A DNA stretch of 64,000 nt from NCBI GenBank assembly GCA_032127875.1, contig JAQBHI010000049.1:1-64000 (forward strand), read 5' to 3'. Origin of the DNA: CADEEV01 sp032127875. GTDB taxonomy: Bacteria > Acidobacteriota > Vicinamibacteria > Fen-336. The position numbers and the translations under genes are program-made. The notes beneath the pieces are model-generated. The model did no database searches, was not told where the DNA came from, and worked only from the letters and a program-made list of their open reading frames with translations. This document shows positions 31,524 to 40,739 of the stretch, in pieces. Every line of letters starts with the position of its first letter. Positions within the stretch are counted from its first letter, which is position 1.

Positions 31524-31850
31524 GCGAAGAAGACGCGGCGCGCGGGCGAACGGCGGTAGGCCGTGGCCTCGAAGACGCGAAAGGCTGCGATGGGCCAGCG
31601 CTGGTACCAGGGTCGGGAGCCGAGATCCTCGAGCTCGATCTCGCGCGTGAAGAAGTGCAACGTTTCGCGGGTGTCGCCCTCGAACAGCTCCCGCAGGCCG
31701 CGCGCGGCCCGTGACGTCGCGCGTGAAGAGGTCCTGGACACGCTGCCAGTAGTCCTCCTTCGCCGCTGCGGCTTCGGGCCTCCGCCCGAAGGCGGAGGTC
31801 CCGCGGCCGAGGCGCGTCCCCAGCTCGTCGAGGCGCTGCTTGAGGTCCAC
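31524..31850 (-). pseudogene. N-terminal fragment of a SpoIIE-type protein phosphatase, frameshifted
   Basis: Starts MDLKQRLDELGTRLGRG and reads KEDYWQRVQDLFTRDVT, then needs a single-base frame change at about 31706 to continue as ARGLRELFEGDTRETLHFF, LGSRPWYQRWPIAAFRVF and RRSPARRVFFALA. This pattern (coiled start, TRE-L-FEG-DTRETF, a WYxRxP stretch, then SPARR before a membrane helix) is what I know from the N-termini of acidobacterial PP2C/SpoIIE phosphatases. The catalytic domain is gone and the reading passes into a sulfatase tail. Dead gene made of two broken genes. Confidence 0.5.
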
Positions 31851-31854
31851 CGTC

Positions 31855-34044
31855 TCAGTGCACCCACAGGATGTCGTAACGCAGGATCGTCACGTCGGCC
31901 CGGGCCGGAACCAGCTCTTTCGCCTCGAAGCGAGCGGGGTCTACGGCGGCCAGGGCCTGAAGTTGCGATTCGATCTCGGCGATTTCGATCTTGAGGCCTT
32001 CGACCCGCGCCTCCGCATTGTTCTCCATGCGGTTCTTGGTGAGCACTGTAGACGCACCCGAGACGGTGCGCTTGCGCCCGGTCAAGAGGCCGATGTTCGA
32101 GAGGATGGCCGAGCCGATCGCGACCCACTTCTCGCTCTTGCGGCCCGTCAGGTTCTGCTCTTCGGTCGCAAGCTCGCGGCGCTTCTTGTCGAGGCGTTCG
32201 GCCAGCCTCTGCGCAGCGCCGCCGCCCCCGGCGGCCGCCAGGCGTTCGGCGAAGGCGTCGGCACGCTCCCGTGGTTTCGAGGTCTGCTTCGAGAGCGGAT
32301 CGAAGAAGAGCGTCACGGCCAGCTTGCCAGGCAGGCGATCCCTCAGCGCCTTTTCGACAGCCTTGGCTCCGGCTCCGGCTAACCAGTCGGGCAGCGCGGA
32401 ATACTGCAGGCCGGGCGGGGGCTCGACTGAGACCCTCGTCTCCTCGACATCCAGCGGCTCCGCGTCCAGAACCTCGGCCGGAGAGCCATCGACGAGCGGC
32501 CAGGCGCGTGTCGCGATGGCTTCCCCCGCGTCCTTGTAGCGCACCGCGTGCTTCACGAGCAGGTGCGGCGTGGCGCGAGCCGCGTCGTACTTCGCGAAAT
32601 ACAGATGGCGGAAGGGCGCGGGAAGCACCGGCGCGTTGCTCGCTGCCGCGGCGCGAGCCGGAGCGGCCGCGTCCGGTTGGGTCCTGCCCTCCATCAGACG
32701 GGCGATCTCGTCGCGCGTCAGGGGACCGCGCAGGTACGACATCGCCCAGCGCGACTCGAGCAGGCACGGCGCCGAGCGATGTACGTCGTGGAGCAGGAAC
32801 ACGCGCTTCCTCGTCCCGTCCATCAGCTCGTCGATAGCCGACGGCTCGAGGCCCGAACTCTGCAGGCCTTCGCGAAGTCGCGCGCGGTCCTGTGTGGTCT
32901 GCAGCGTGCCGACGAGCCACGTGCCCATGTTGGCCAGACCCTTGTAGTCGAGGTCCACCGGGTTCTGTGTGGCGAGAACGACGCCCACGCCCTGGGCCCG
33001 GGCCTGTTTCAGGAGCGTGAGCAACGGCCGCTTGGTCGGCGGATTGGCCGGGTGCGGCGGAAAATAGCCGAAGATCTCGTCCATGTAGACGACGGCCCGC
33101 AGCTCGCTGGTACCGCCCTGGCGGCGCATCCAGGTCTTCACCTTGTCCAGCACCAGCGCCGTGACGAAGAGTCGCTCGGCCTCGGAGAGATGAGCGGTGT
33201 GCAGCACCGACAGGCGCGGCTTGCCGTCCGGCGTCCACAGCATCCGCTGGATGTCGAGTGGCTCGCCGCGGCGCCACACCTCGAAGGATGGCGAGGCGAG
33301 CAGGTTATTGAGCGCGAGCATCAGGGCCTGCCGCTCCCTGCGCGGGTAGACGCTCTCGAGGGGCAGGGCGCCGAGTCGGTCAAAGGGAGGATCCGCGATG
33401 CCGGTGATCAGCGACTCGAGTGCCAGCCCCTTGCCCGAGCGCCAGGCGTTTTCGATCAGCGTCGAGAGCAGGATCAGCTCGCGGGACTGCAGCGGATCGG
33501 CCTCGATGCCGATCAGCCCGAGCAGACCGGTGACGATGCCGGCGATCTCGTCGCGCAGCTCTTCGGCCGCCTCCTCGAAGGAAGCGTCCGGCGCCTCCAG
33601 CGACCCGAGCACGTTGAGCGGGACGCCCGACGTCGAGCCGGGCGTGTAGATCACGGCATCGCGCGCGGCCTCGAGCGCAGCGATATCGGTTCCCGCGAGG
33701 CCCCAGGCCTGGAGGCCCTGCTTCCAGCCCGCGGCGACGTCGGCGGCGGTCTTACCCTCGCGCTTGGCAGTCTCGGCGTCGATCCACGGCTCGAACGATT
33801 CGGCGTCCAGCTTCTCGAATAGCAACAGCAGGTTGCCGAGGTCGCCCTTGGGATCGATGGCCAGCACGGGGATTCCCTTGAGCAACAGTTCCTCGATGAG
33901 GTCGACGGCGAGGCCCGTCTTTCCGGAGCCCGTCATGCCCACGATGAAGGCGTGGGTGAGCAGGTCCCGCGATTCGAGTTCCAGGCGCTCTCCGGGCCTG
34001 CCGGAAGCGTCCGCCCCACGTCCCAGATACAGGCCACTCGCCAT
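31855..34044 (-). CDS. HerA/DUF853-type ATPase
   Basis: 729 residues. Walker A GMTGSGKTGLAVDLIEELL (36-43 core) is followed by VLAIDPKGDLGNLLLLF; Walker B is VVYMDEIFGYFPPHPANPP; ATQNPVDLDYKGL supplies the sensor and SRWAMSYLRGPLTRDEIARL the end of the motor. This is the DUF87/HerA family of hexameric DNA-translocating ATPases, but the partner nuclease NurA is not nearby. The C-terminal third is a long charged coiled-coil (about 600-690) that in similar proteins mediates assembly. Start ATG 34044 lies 6 nt from a TATACT -10, suggesting a leaderless transcript. Its substrate (DNA or protein secretion) is not known. Confidence 0.82.
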   Translation of the reverse strand: MASGLYLGRGADASGRPGERLELESRDLLTHAFIVGMTGSGKTGLAVDLIEELLLKGIPVLAIDPKGDLGNLLLLFEKLDAESFEPWIDAETAKREGKTAADVAAGWKQGLQAWGLAGTDIAALEAARDAVIYTPGSTSGVPLNVLGSLEAPDASFEEAAEELRDEIAGIVTGLLGLIGIEADPLQSRELILLSTLIENAWRSGKGLALESLITGIADPPFDRLGALPLESVYPRRERQALMLALNNLLASPSFEVWRRGEPLDIQRMLWTPDGKPRLSVLHTAHLSEAERLFVTALVLDKVKTWMRRQGGTSELRAVVYMDEIFGYFPPHPANPPTKRPLLTLLKQARAQGVGVVLATQNPVDLDYKGLANMGTWLVGTLQTTQDRARLREGLQSSGLEPSAIDELMDGTRKRVFLLHDVHRSAPCLLESRWAMSYLRGPLTRDEIARLMEGRTQPDAAAPARAAAASNAPVLPAPFRHLYFAKYDAARATPHLLVKHAVRYKDAGEAIATRAWPLVDGSPAEVLDAEPLDVEETRVSVEPPPGLQYSALPDWLAGAGAKAVEKALRDRLPGKLAVTLFFDPLSKQTSKPRERADAFAERLAAAGGGGAAQRLAERLDKKRRELATEEQNLTGRKSEKWVAIGSAILSNIGLLTGRKRTVSGASTVLTKNRMENNAEARVEGLKIEIAEIESQLQALAAVDPARFEAKELVPARADVTILRYDILWVH

Positions 34045-34050
34045 ACGCCG

Positions 34051-34058
34051 AGTATAAT
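34051..34058. promoter_or_regulatory. Two-way -10 element (AGTATAAT)
   Basis: On the minus strand it reads TATACT (34056-34051), 6 nt before the HerA-like ATG 34044. On the plus strand it reads TATAAT (34053-34058), 7 nt before an ATG at 34066. One 8-nt element could drive two divergent leaderless transcripts. Confidence 0.5.
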
Positions 34059-34065
34059 CGTGGGG

Positions 34066-34232
34066 ATGGAGTCGAGCACTATTGGTGGTCCGTGGCCGCC
34101 CTCAAGCTACGAGTCCGCGACGCGCTGCCTCACGCGGAACTGAAGCGGTTTCACGTCAAGCGTCCGGCCCTGCACCTCGCCTATACCGCGCGGCAGTTTG
34201 GAATCATCGCCGTGTGCAGCTATGCGCTCTAG
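34066..34232 (+). pseudogene. Possible membrane-enzyme (fatty-acid-desaturase-like) N-terminal remnant
   Basis: After an ATG at 34066 and a needed one-base shift, the frame 34083-34232 reads LKLRVRDALPHAELKRFHVK, then RPALHLAYTARQFGIIAVCSYAL and a TAG. A basic amphipathic start followed by a hydrophobic stretch recalls the N-terminus of fatty-acid desaturases, but the His boxes are absent. The promoter-like TATAAT in front is intact. The following 150 nt to the next gene show nothing recognisable. Tentative. Confidence 0.3.
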
Positions 34233-34381
34233 CAGAACACTTGAACCGCGCACGCCACACCAACTGGGATCTGGCGGCCTCGGGCGCCTCGGCGAGCGCG
34301 ACGCAAGCCGTCGCCTCGAATTAGGGCTCCCCCCAGCCGCTACGCGCCGGAGTCAATCGGGCGCTCCGCCGCCAGCTTCGC

Positions 34382-34474
34382 TCAGTCGAATTTCACGAAG
34401 CCGGGGTTAAGGCGTGTCTCTGGATCATGGGCCTTCTTGAGCCGCGCGAACTGCTCCCAGTGCGGGCCGAAGTG
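34382..34474 (-). pseudogene. C-terminal tail of the FAD oxidase, beyond an amber codon
   Basis: Directly after the TAG at 34477-34475 the same frame continues for 30 codons, HFGPHWEQFARLKKAHDPET then RLNPGFVKFD, ending in TGA 34384-34382. This is the standard C-terminus of cytokinin-dehydrogenase-like flavoproteins (W...F..LK...DP...LNPG). Replacing the TAG by a sense codon restores a complete protein. Confidence 0.75.
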
Positions 34475-36100
34475 CTAACGCCACTGCTGCGGGCTGAACG
34501 TGATGTATCCCGACAAGTAGCGCTTGCCTCCCATCGCGACCGAGAGCTCGCTTGCCGCTTCGAGGCGCGGGCGAAATTGATCCCAGAACTTCGGCGGGAC
34601 TGCTGGCAGGATGCCGAAACCGATCAGGTACTCTTCTTCCGGGTGCATGAAGAGCTTCACCTCCGAAACCGACCGGCGCGCGGGCCACAGCAGGACATGG
34701 CCGCCGACGTTCACGCCCGGCGACAGATCGGGCAGGATCGCATCCAGGTATTCGGCCGCCGTCGAATAAGGAAGCACCACTTCCATCCAGGGATGGAGGT
34801 GCTCCCAGGTGCCGAGCTTCTTCCAGACATCGAAGACGGGCACCAGCCGATTCGCGAACTCGTGGGTCGGCAGATCGTCCACGTGCAGCTTCGTGTAGGG
34901 CCTCAGGCCCTCGAGCAACTTTTCCTCGTCGGGCGGCGCCTCGGCGTCGAACTCGACCGTCAGGTGGAAGGGAAAGAACCAACGCGCGAAGGGTTGCCGC
35001 ACGCCGCCGACCCATTTGAGGCCCTGCGGGCACGGGGCGCACCAGGATTCCATGTAGTCCCACTTGCCCGACTCCATCGCGAGCTTCGCATCGCCCATGA
35101 AGCGCCGCGCGTCGTCGTAAAGCAGATAGTAGGTGCGGGTCAAGGGCTTCGCGCGGCGCAACCGCAGTTTCGCCTTCAGGATGATCGCGATCTGGCCGAG
35201 GCCGGACAGCACTCCCCAGAACAGTTCGGCCTTCTCCTGACGCGAGCAGCGGTGCACGGCTCCGTCGACCGTGGCCACTTCCAGTTCCTCGACGTTGTCG
35301 GCCTGGGCTCCGAACTTGAAGGAGGCGATCCCGATGCCGGCAATCGACAGGGTGCCCCCGACCGCAACCGAAAGGTTGTTGGTGAGCACCGGCGGAATCA
35401 GCCCAAGCCGCCAGGTGCGAGCGACGACGTCGCGCCAGATGGCTCCCGGCTCGACGCTCACCGTCTTGCGGGCCTCGTCGACCTCCAGGATCCGTCCCAT
35501 CGCCTTCATGTCGAGCAGAATCCCGCCCCGGTTGATCGCTAGCTCGGACTGTGAGTGCGCGTTGCCGCGAGTCGAGACCGTGAGGCCATGGCGCTTCGCA
35601 TAGGCCAGCGTCTCGATCACGTCGTGCGCTGAAACCGGCTTGACGACCAGGCGTGGCCGCCATTGGTGGATGTGTCCGAAGTTCGTGAGGAACTCGTCAT
35701 GGGCCTGGGGCCCAGGCAGCACGACGCCCTCGAGCTTCGCGCGCAGTTCCTCGACCTCGGCCGGCGGCAGCCCCTCGTCGCCCAGCTCGGGGGGCGCCAC
35801 TCCCGCCGGCCTGACCTCGGCGGCGCCTGAGGCCGCCCTCTCGACGGTCTCGCGCAAGCCCTGCTCGACCTTGCCTTTCATGAAGGAAAGCGGGGCTTTC
35901 AGGATCACACAGGTGTGAATCTCGCCGGGCCGCATTTCGATGCGGCCGTCGGCGCCCATCCCCACCAGCCGGAGCACGTCACCCTCCCAGAAGCGTTTGA
36001 TACGGCCGCCGGGCAGCCTTGTCGCGATCTCCGACGCGATGCTGGCCTTGATCTCCGCGACACTTCGCGAGGTGGCGAGCGTGAACTCGATGTCAGCCAA
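34475..36100 (-). CDS. FAD-linked oxidase of the cytokinin-dehydrogenase type with an N-terminal PHA-granule-like domain; amber codon near the end
   Basis: 541 residues to the TAG. Residues 1-95 (starting MADIEFTLATSRSVAEIKAS) form a small alpha-beta domain like the polyhydroxyalkanoic-acid-system proteins (PHA_gran_rgn), not usually fused to an oxidase. Residues about 130-330 are a PCMH/FAD_binding_4 domain: VVKPVSAHDVIETLAYAKRH, STRGNAHSQSELAINRGGIL (flavin loop), GGTLSIAGIGIASFKFGAQA. The C-terminal half is a cytokinin-binding-type domain (TWEHLHPWMEVVLPYS). The usual C-terminal LNPG motif lies after the amber codon. Truncation by 31 residues may cripple FAD binding, so the gene could be freshly inactivated, or the stop may be read through or a sequencing error. 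Stop of the neighbouring citrate synthase is 7 nt upstream. Confidence 0.72.
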   Translation of the reverse strand: MADIEFTLATSRSVAEIKASIASEIATRLPGGRIKRFWEGDVLRLVGMGADGRIEMRPGEIHTCVILKAPLSFMKGKVEQGLRETVERAASGAAEVRPAGVAPPELGDEGLPPAEVEELRAKLEGVVLPGPQAHDEFLTNFGHIHQWRPRLVVKPVSAHDVIETLAYAKRHGLTVSTRGNAHSQSELAINRGGILLDMKAMGRILEVDEARKTVSVEPGAIWRDVVARTWRLGLIPPVLTNNLSVAVGGTLSIAGIGIASFKFGAQADNVEELEVATVDGAVHRCSRQEKAELFWGVLSGLGQIAIILKAKLRLRRAKPLTRTYYLLYDDARRFMGDAKLAMESGKWDYMESWCAPCPQGLKWVGGVRQPFARWFFPFHLTVEFDAEAPPDEEKLLEGLRPYTKLHVDDLPTHEFANRLVPVFDVWKKLGTWEHLHPWMEVVLPYSTAAEYLDAILPDLSPGVNVGGHVLLWPARRSVSEVKLFMHPEEEYLIGFGILPAVPPKFWDQFRPRLEAASELSVAMGGKRYLSGYITFSPQQWR

Positions 36101-36107
36101 GGCCAGC

Positions 36108-37403
<1,296 letters not shown>

Positions 37404-37497
37404 CGACGCCTCGGGCCTCCAGTGACTCCCGCGACGGACACTAGCACCGGGCTCGACGACGGGTCAAGGAGCAGCTCACCGAAGAGAATCCATCGTC

Positions 37498-37524
37498 TTG
37501 CAATGCGGTCGGGCGGGGTATATC
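37498..37524 (+). promoter_or_regulatory. Candidate sigma70-type promoter of the cytochrome c gene
   Basis: TTGCAA (37498-37503) and TATATC (37519-37524) are 15 nt apart, about 60 nt before the ATG at 37586. Spacing is slightly short; tentative. Confidence 0.35.
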
Positions 37525-37585
37525 AAGGGCGGGACTCGTCGAAGGCGCCGCCGACCCCTCGGGGCGCGAGAGAGGGAAACGGAAC

Positions 37586-38398
37586 ATGCGGCAGCGGCTC
37601 CTGGTGATCACCCTCTCGTTGGCGTGGCCCTCGGTCGCGGCCGCCCAAGCCCTTGCGCCGAAACCGCTCGAGCGCGCGACGGCCGCGGATCTGGAGGGCG
37701 GCGCGAAGGCATACGCGACGTACTGCGCGCGCTGCCACGGGTTCGACGGTACGGGAGGGATGGGGCCTCCCCTCGCCCGCCCGAGGCTGACGCGCGCCGC
37801 CGACGAGGCGGCGATCATCGGCATCCTCGTGGACGGCATCCCGGGCACGGCCATGATGGCGGCCTGGTCGCTCTCCGAACGCGAGATCAGGCAGGTCGCG
37901 GCCTACGTCAGTGCCCTCGGGCGGCGACCCACAGAGGCCCTTCCCGGCGATCCGGCCCTCGGGCGGGCCGTCTATTCCCGAGTCGGCTGCGCCAGCTGTC
38001 ACATCGCCCACGGCGAAGGGTCGGGCCTCGGGCCTGAGCTCACCGACGTGGGCCGACTGCGCGGGGCCGAATATCTGCGCGAATCACTCCTCGATCCTGG
38101 CGCGGCGCGCCCGGAACGTGCGGTGCCCTACGAGCCCTACGCCTACCCGGCCTACGTGGTCGTGCGTGCGCAGCCGCAGGCCGGGCCCCAGGTCACCGGA
38201 GTGCGCGTCAATGAGGACGCGTTTACCATCCAGATCCGTGACCCGCAGGGGCGGGTGCATTCCTTCCGCAAGGCGGACCTGCAAGGCTTGCTGCCGGAGC
38301 CGGGGACGAGCCTCATGCCGAGCTACCGCGACACGCTGAGAGGCGACGACCTGAACCACCTCGTGGCGTACCTGATGACGCTGCGGGTCGAGCGATGA
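37586..38398 (+). CDS. Exported diheme c-type cytochrome
   Basis: 270 residues. Signal peptide (MRQRLLVITLSLAWPSVAAAQ) then two class I cytochrome c domains with heme motifs CARCH (about residue 48) and CASCH (about 136); axial methionines are likely in GTAMMAAW for the first and near SLMPSYRD for the second. The pair of monoheme domains in one chain suits electron transfer from a periplasmic quinoprotein to a terminal oxidase. Its stop overlaps the start of the PQQ dehydrogenase gene (ATGA), so the two are made together as a functional pair. Confidence 0.9.
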   Translation: MRQRLLVITLSLAWPSVAAAQALAPKPLERATAADLEGGAKAYATYCARCHGFDGTGGMGPPLARPRLTRAADEAAIIGILVDGIPGTAMMAAWSLSEREIRQVAAYVSALGRRPTEALPGDPALGRAVYSRVGCASCHIAHGEGSGLGPELTDVGRLRGAEYLRESLLDPGAARPERAVPYEPYAYPAYVVVRAQPQAGPQVTGVRVNEDAFTIQIRDPQGRVHSFRKADLQGLLPEPGTSLMPSYRDTLRGDDLNHLVAYLMTLRVER

Positions 38399-39993
38399 CC
38401 GCCTCCCGACTCTGGGCGCTCGCCCTCGCCGCACTGCTCGGACCCATCGCGGCGGCGGCACAGGTTCCCTACGAGCGCCTTCGCGCCGCCCGGACGGAGC
38501 CCGGCTCGTGGCTCACCTACTCGGGCAGCTACGACGGGCACCGCTTCTCTCCGCTCGCGGAGATCACGCCCGCCAACGTCGCCCGGCTTCGGCCAGCGTG
38601 GGTGTACCAGGTGCAGGAGCCGGGGCCGGTCCAGGCGACACCGGTCGTCGCCGATGGCGTCTTGTACGTCACCGAGGCCAAGAGCCGGGTCGCCGCGCTC
38701 GACCTGCGCACCGGACGCACCCTCTGGCGTTACGAGCCCGAGATCCCCAAAGACGTGCGCGTGATCGGATTTGGACCGACCAACCGGGGCGTCGCCCTGC
38801 TCGACGACCGGGTGTACGTGGGCACGCTCGCCGCGAACCTCGTCGCGCTCGACGCCGCGTCCGGCGTGGTGCGCTGGGACGTCCAGGTGGCGGACAACGC
38901 CCTCGGCTATGCGATCACCACGGCGCCGCTGGCCATAGACGGCAAGATCATCATTGGCGTGAGCGGCGGCGAAGCAGGCATCCGCGGCTCCCTGGACGCC
39001 TACGACGCGAAGACCGGCAAGCGCGCGTGGCGCTTCTACACGGTGCCGGGGCCAGGCGAGCCGGGGCACGAGAGTTGGGGCGGCGAGAGCTGGAAGACCG
39101 GCGGTGCACCCACCTGGTTGACCGGCACCTACGACCCCGGGCTCAACCTGCTCTACGTTGGCGTCGGCAACCCGGCGCCCGACTGGAACGGCGACGATCG
39201 CCCCGGAGACAACCTGTACAGCTGTTCGTTCGTGGCCCTCGACGCCACCACGGGCGTGCTGCGCTGGCACTTCCAGTTCACGCCCCACGACACGCACGAC
39301 TGGGACGCGAACCAGATCCCGGTGCTCGTCGATGCGGTCATGGACGGGCGTCCTCGCAAGCTCGTGGTGACCGCCAACCGCAACGGCTTCTACTACGTGC
39401 TCGACCGCACCACGGGCGAGTACCTGCGCGGCACGGCGTACGCGAAGCAGACCTGGGCCCGTGGCCTCGACCCGCGCGGCCGGCCCGTCGTGATCCCGGG
39501 CCAGGAGCCCTCCGAGAAGGGCACTCTGGTGTGGCCCAGTCTGCAGGGCGCCACCAACTGGTTCAGCCCCGCGTTCGACGCGGGGCGCCAGTTGTTCTTC
39601 GTGCCGGTACGAGAGATGGGCTCGAAGTATTTCAAGACCGAAGCCCTCTACGAGCCCGGCAAGCCGTTCATGGGCGGCGGCGAAGTCGTGGAGGCCGGCG
39701 ACGAGGTGTACGGTGCCGTCCGCGCCCTGGACGTCCTGACGGGCGAGCGACGGTGGGAGCACCGGCTGCTTTCGCCTCTGTGGGCGGGCGTGATGGCCAC
39801 GGCGGGCGGCCTGGTCTTCGGCAGCACCACGGAAGGCAACGTGTACGCGCTCGATGCGGCCACGGGCCGGCCCTTGTGGGATTTCCAGACGGGCGGCAGT
39901 TGCTCGGCCAACCCGATCTCGTTCCTGCTCGATGGCCGACAACACGTCGCCGTTGCCTGCGGGCAAGCACTGTTCGTCTTTGGGCTGCCCTGA
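38395..39993 (+). CDS. PQQ-dependent (quinoprotein) alcohol/sugar dehydrogenase
   Basis: 532 residues with a signal peptide (RLWALALAALLGPIAAAAQ). Eight-bladed propeller with PQQ-domain tryptophan-docking repeats (VVADGVLYVTEAKSRVAALD, TGRTLWRYE, LVALDAASGVVRWD, NVYALDAATGRPLWDF) and the calcium/PQQ region GDNLYSCSFVALDATTGVLRWH followed by FQFTPHDTHDWDANQ, where the catalytic Asp lies. The residue two places after that Asp is Asn, not the Asp typical of lanthanide enzymes, so a calcium type is more likely. The vicinal Cys-Cys disulfide of methanol dehydrogenases was not found. Electrons would pass to the diheme cytochrome encoded just upstream. No PQQ synthesis genes are in the window. Confidence 0.9.
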   Translation: MTASRLWALALAALLGPIAAAAQVPYERLRAARTEPGSWLTYSGSYDGHRFSPLAEITPANVARLRPAWVYQVQEPGPVQATPVVADGVLYVTEAKSRVAALDLRTGRTLWRYEPEIPKDVRVIGFGPTNRGVALLDDRVYVGTLAANLVALDAASGVVRWDVQVADNALGYAITTAPLAIDGKIIIGVSGGEAGIRGSLDAYDAKTGKRAWRFYTVPGPGEPGHESWGGESWKTGGAPTWLTGTYDPGLNLLYVGVGNPAPDWNGDDRPGDNLYSCSFVALDATTGVLRWHFQFTPHDTHDWDANQIPVLVDAVMDGRPRKLVVTANRNGFYYVLDRTTGEYLRGTAYAKQTWARGLDPRGRPVVIPGQEPSEKGTLVWPSLQGATNWFSPAFDAGRQLFFVPVREMGSKYFKTEALYEPGKPFMGGGEVVEAGDEVYGAVRALDVLTGERRWEHRLLSPLWAGVMATAGGLVFGSTTEGNVYALDAATGRPLWDFQTGGSCSANPISFLLDGRQHVAVACGQALFVFGLP

Positions 39994-40622
39994 ACAAGCG
40001 GCGAGACCCAACGCCTTCGGCCGACCTCCAGGCTCAGTTCGGTCAGATTGACATCTATCTCTTCGATCAGATTCTACGCGGGCGCATCACGCCGGACATG
40101 CGTGTGCTCGACGCGGGGTGCGGCTCGGGCCGCAATCTCGTCTATCTGCTGCGGTCGCGCCATGACGTCTCGGCGACCGACGCGTCACCCGCCGCCATTG
40201 CCGCGGTGCGCCGTCTCGCCGCCACTCTCGCACCGCATCTGCCCCCGGAGAACTTCCGTACGGAGCCGGTGGAGCGCATGTCGTTCCCGGACGCGTTCGC
40301 CGACGTCGTCATCAGCAGCGCCGTCCTCCACTTCGCGAGCGATGACGTGCAGTTCGAGGCGATGCTGCACGAGATGTGGCGCGTCCTCGCGCCTGGCGGG
40401 TTCCTGTTCGCCCGCTTGGCCTCCACCATCGGCATGGAGCGGCGCGTGAGGCACATCGAGGGACGGCGGTTTCACCTGCCCGACGGCAGCGAACGCTACC
40501 TGGTCGACGAAACCATGCTGGCCGACCTCGCCCGACGCCTCGGCGGCGATCTGCTGGACCCGCTCAAGACCACCGTGGTACAGGATCAACGCGCGATGAC
40601 CACTTGGGTGCTCCGCAAGTAA
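39990..40622 (+). CDS. Class I SAM-dependent methyltransferase
   Basis: About 210 residues. SAM-binding motif I is VLDAGCGSGRNLVYLL; the acidic second strand reads VSATDASPAAIAAV and motif IV/post-motif regions are DAFADVVISSAVLHF and WRVLAPGGFLFARL. The conserved start (SADLQAQFGQIDIYLFDQIL) leaves room only for CTG 39990, which overlaps the PQQ dehydrogenase stop (CTGA); there is no ATG, GTG or TTG in frame before it. Translation is therefore probably coupled. Methyl acceptor unknown; several such enzymes act on small thiols or quinone-like compounds. Confidence 0.78.
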   Translation: MNKRRDPTPSADLQAQFGQIDIYLFDQILRGRITPDMRVLDAGCGSGRNLVYLLRSRHDVSATDASPAAIAAVRRLAATLAPHLPPENFRTEPVERMSFPDAFADVVISSAVLHFASDDVQFEAMLHEMWRVLAPGGFLFARLASTIGMERRVRHIEGRRFHLPDGSERYLVDETMLADLARRLGGDLLDPLKTTVVQDQRAMTTWVLRK

Positions 40623-40739
40623 CCAGATGCGACCATGCGGTCTCGGAAACTGCCGGTCCACAAGCCCCAGCTGCGGCGTGAACGGCAAGGAGCGAACGGC
40701 GAAAGCGGACAGATCACTCGTCAAAAAACAACGGTCAAA

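Noticed and set aside
31855..34044. HerA-NurA or phage-defence DNA-processing pair
   Set aside because: HerA-like motor present, but no nuclease or other defence gene lies beside it; neighbours are fragments and an oxidase.
4134..34477. Reassigned amber codon, suggested by two in-frame TAGs (4134 and 34475)
   Set aside because: TAG ends many intact genes here, for example at 9754, 12139 and 13530, so it is a normal stop; both interruptions are better explained by point mutations.
38395..39993. Lanthanide-dependent XoxF-type methanol dehydrogenase
   Set aside because: Asn instead of Asp two residues after the catalytic Asp and no vicinal Cys pair found.
38323..40011. 562-codon minus-strand frame over the PQQ dehydrogenase
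   Set aside because: Shadow of the quinoprotein gene; no domain or signal sequence.
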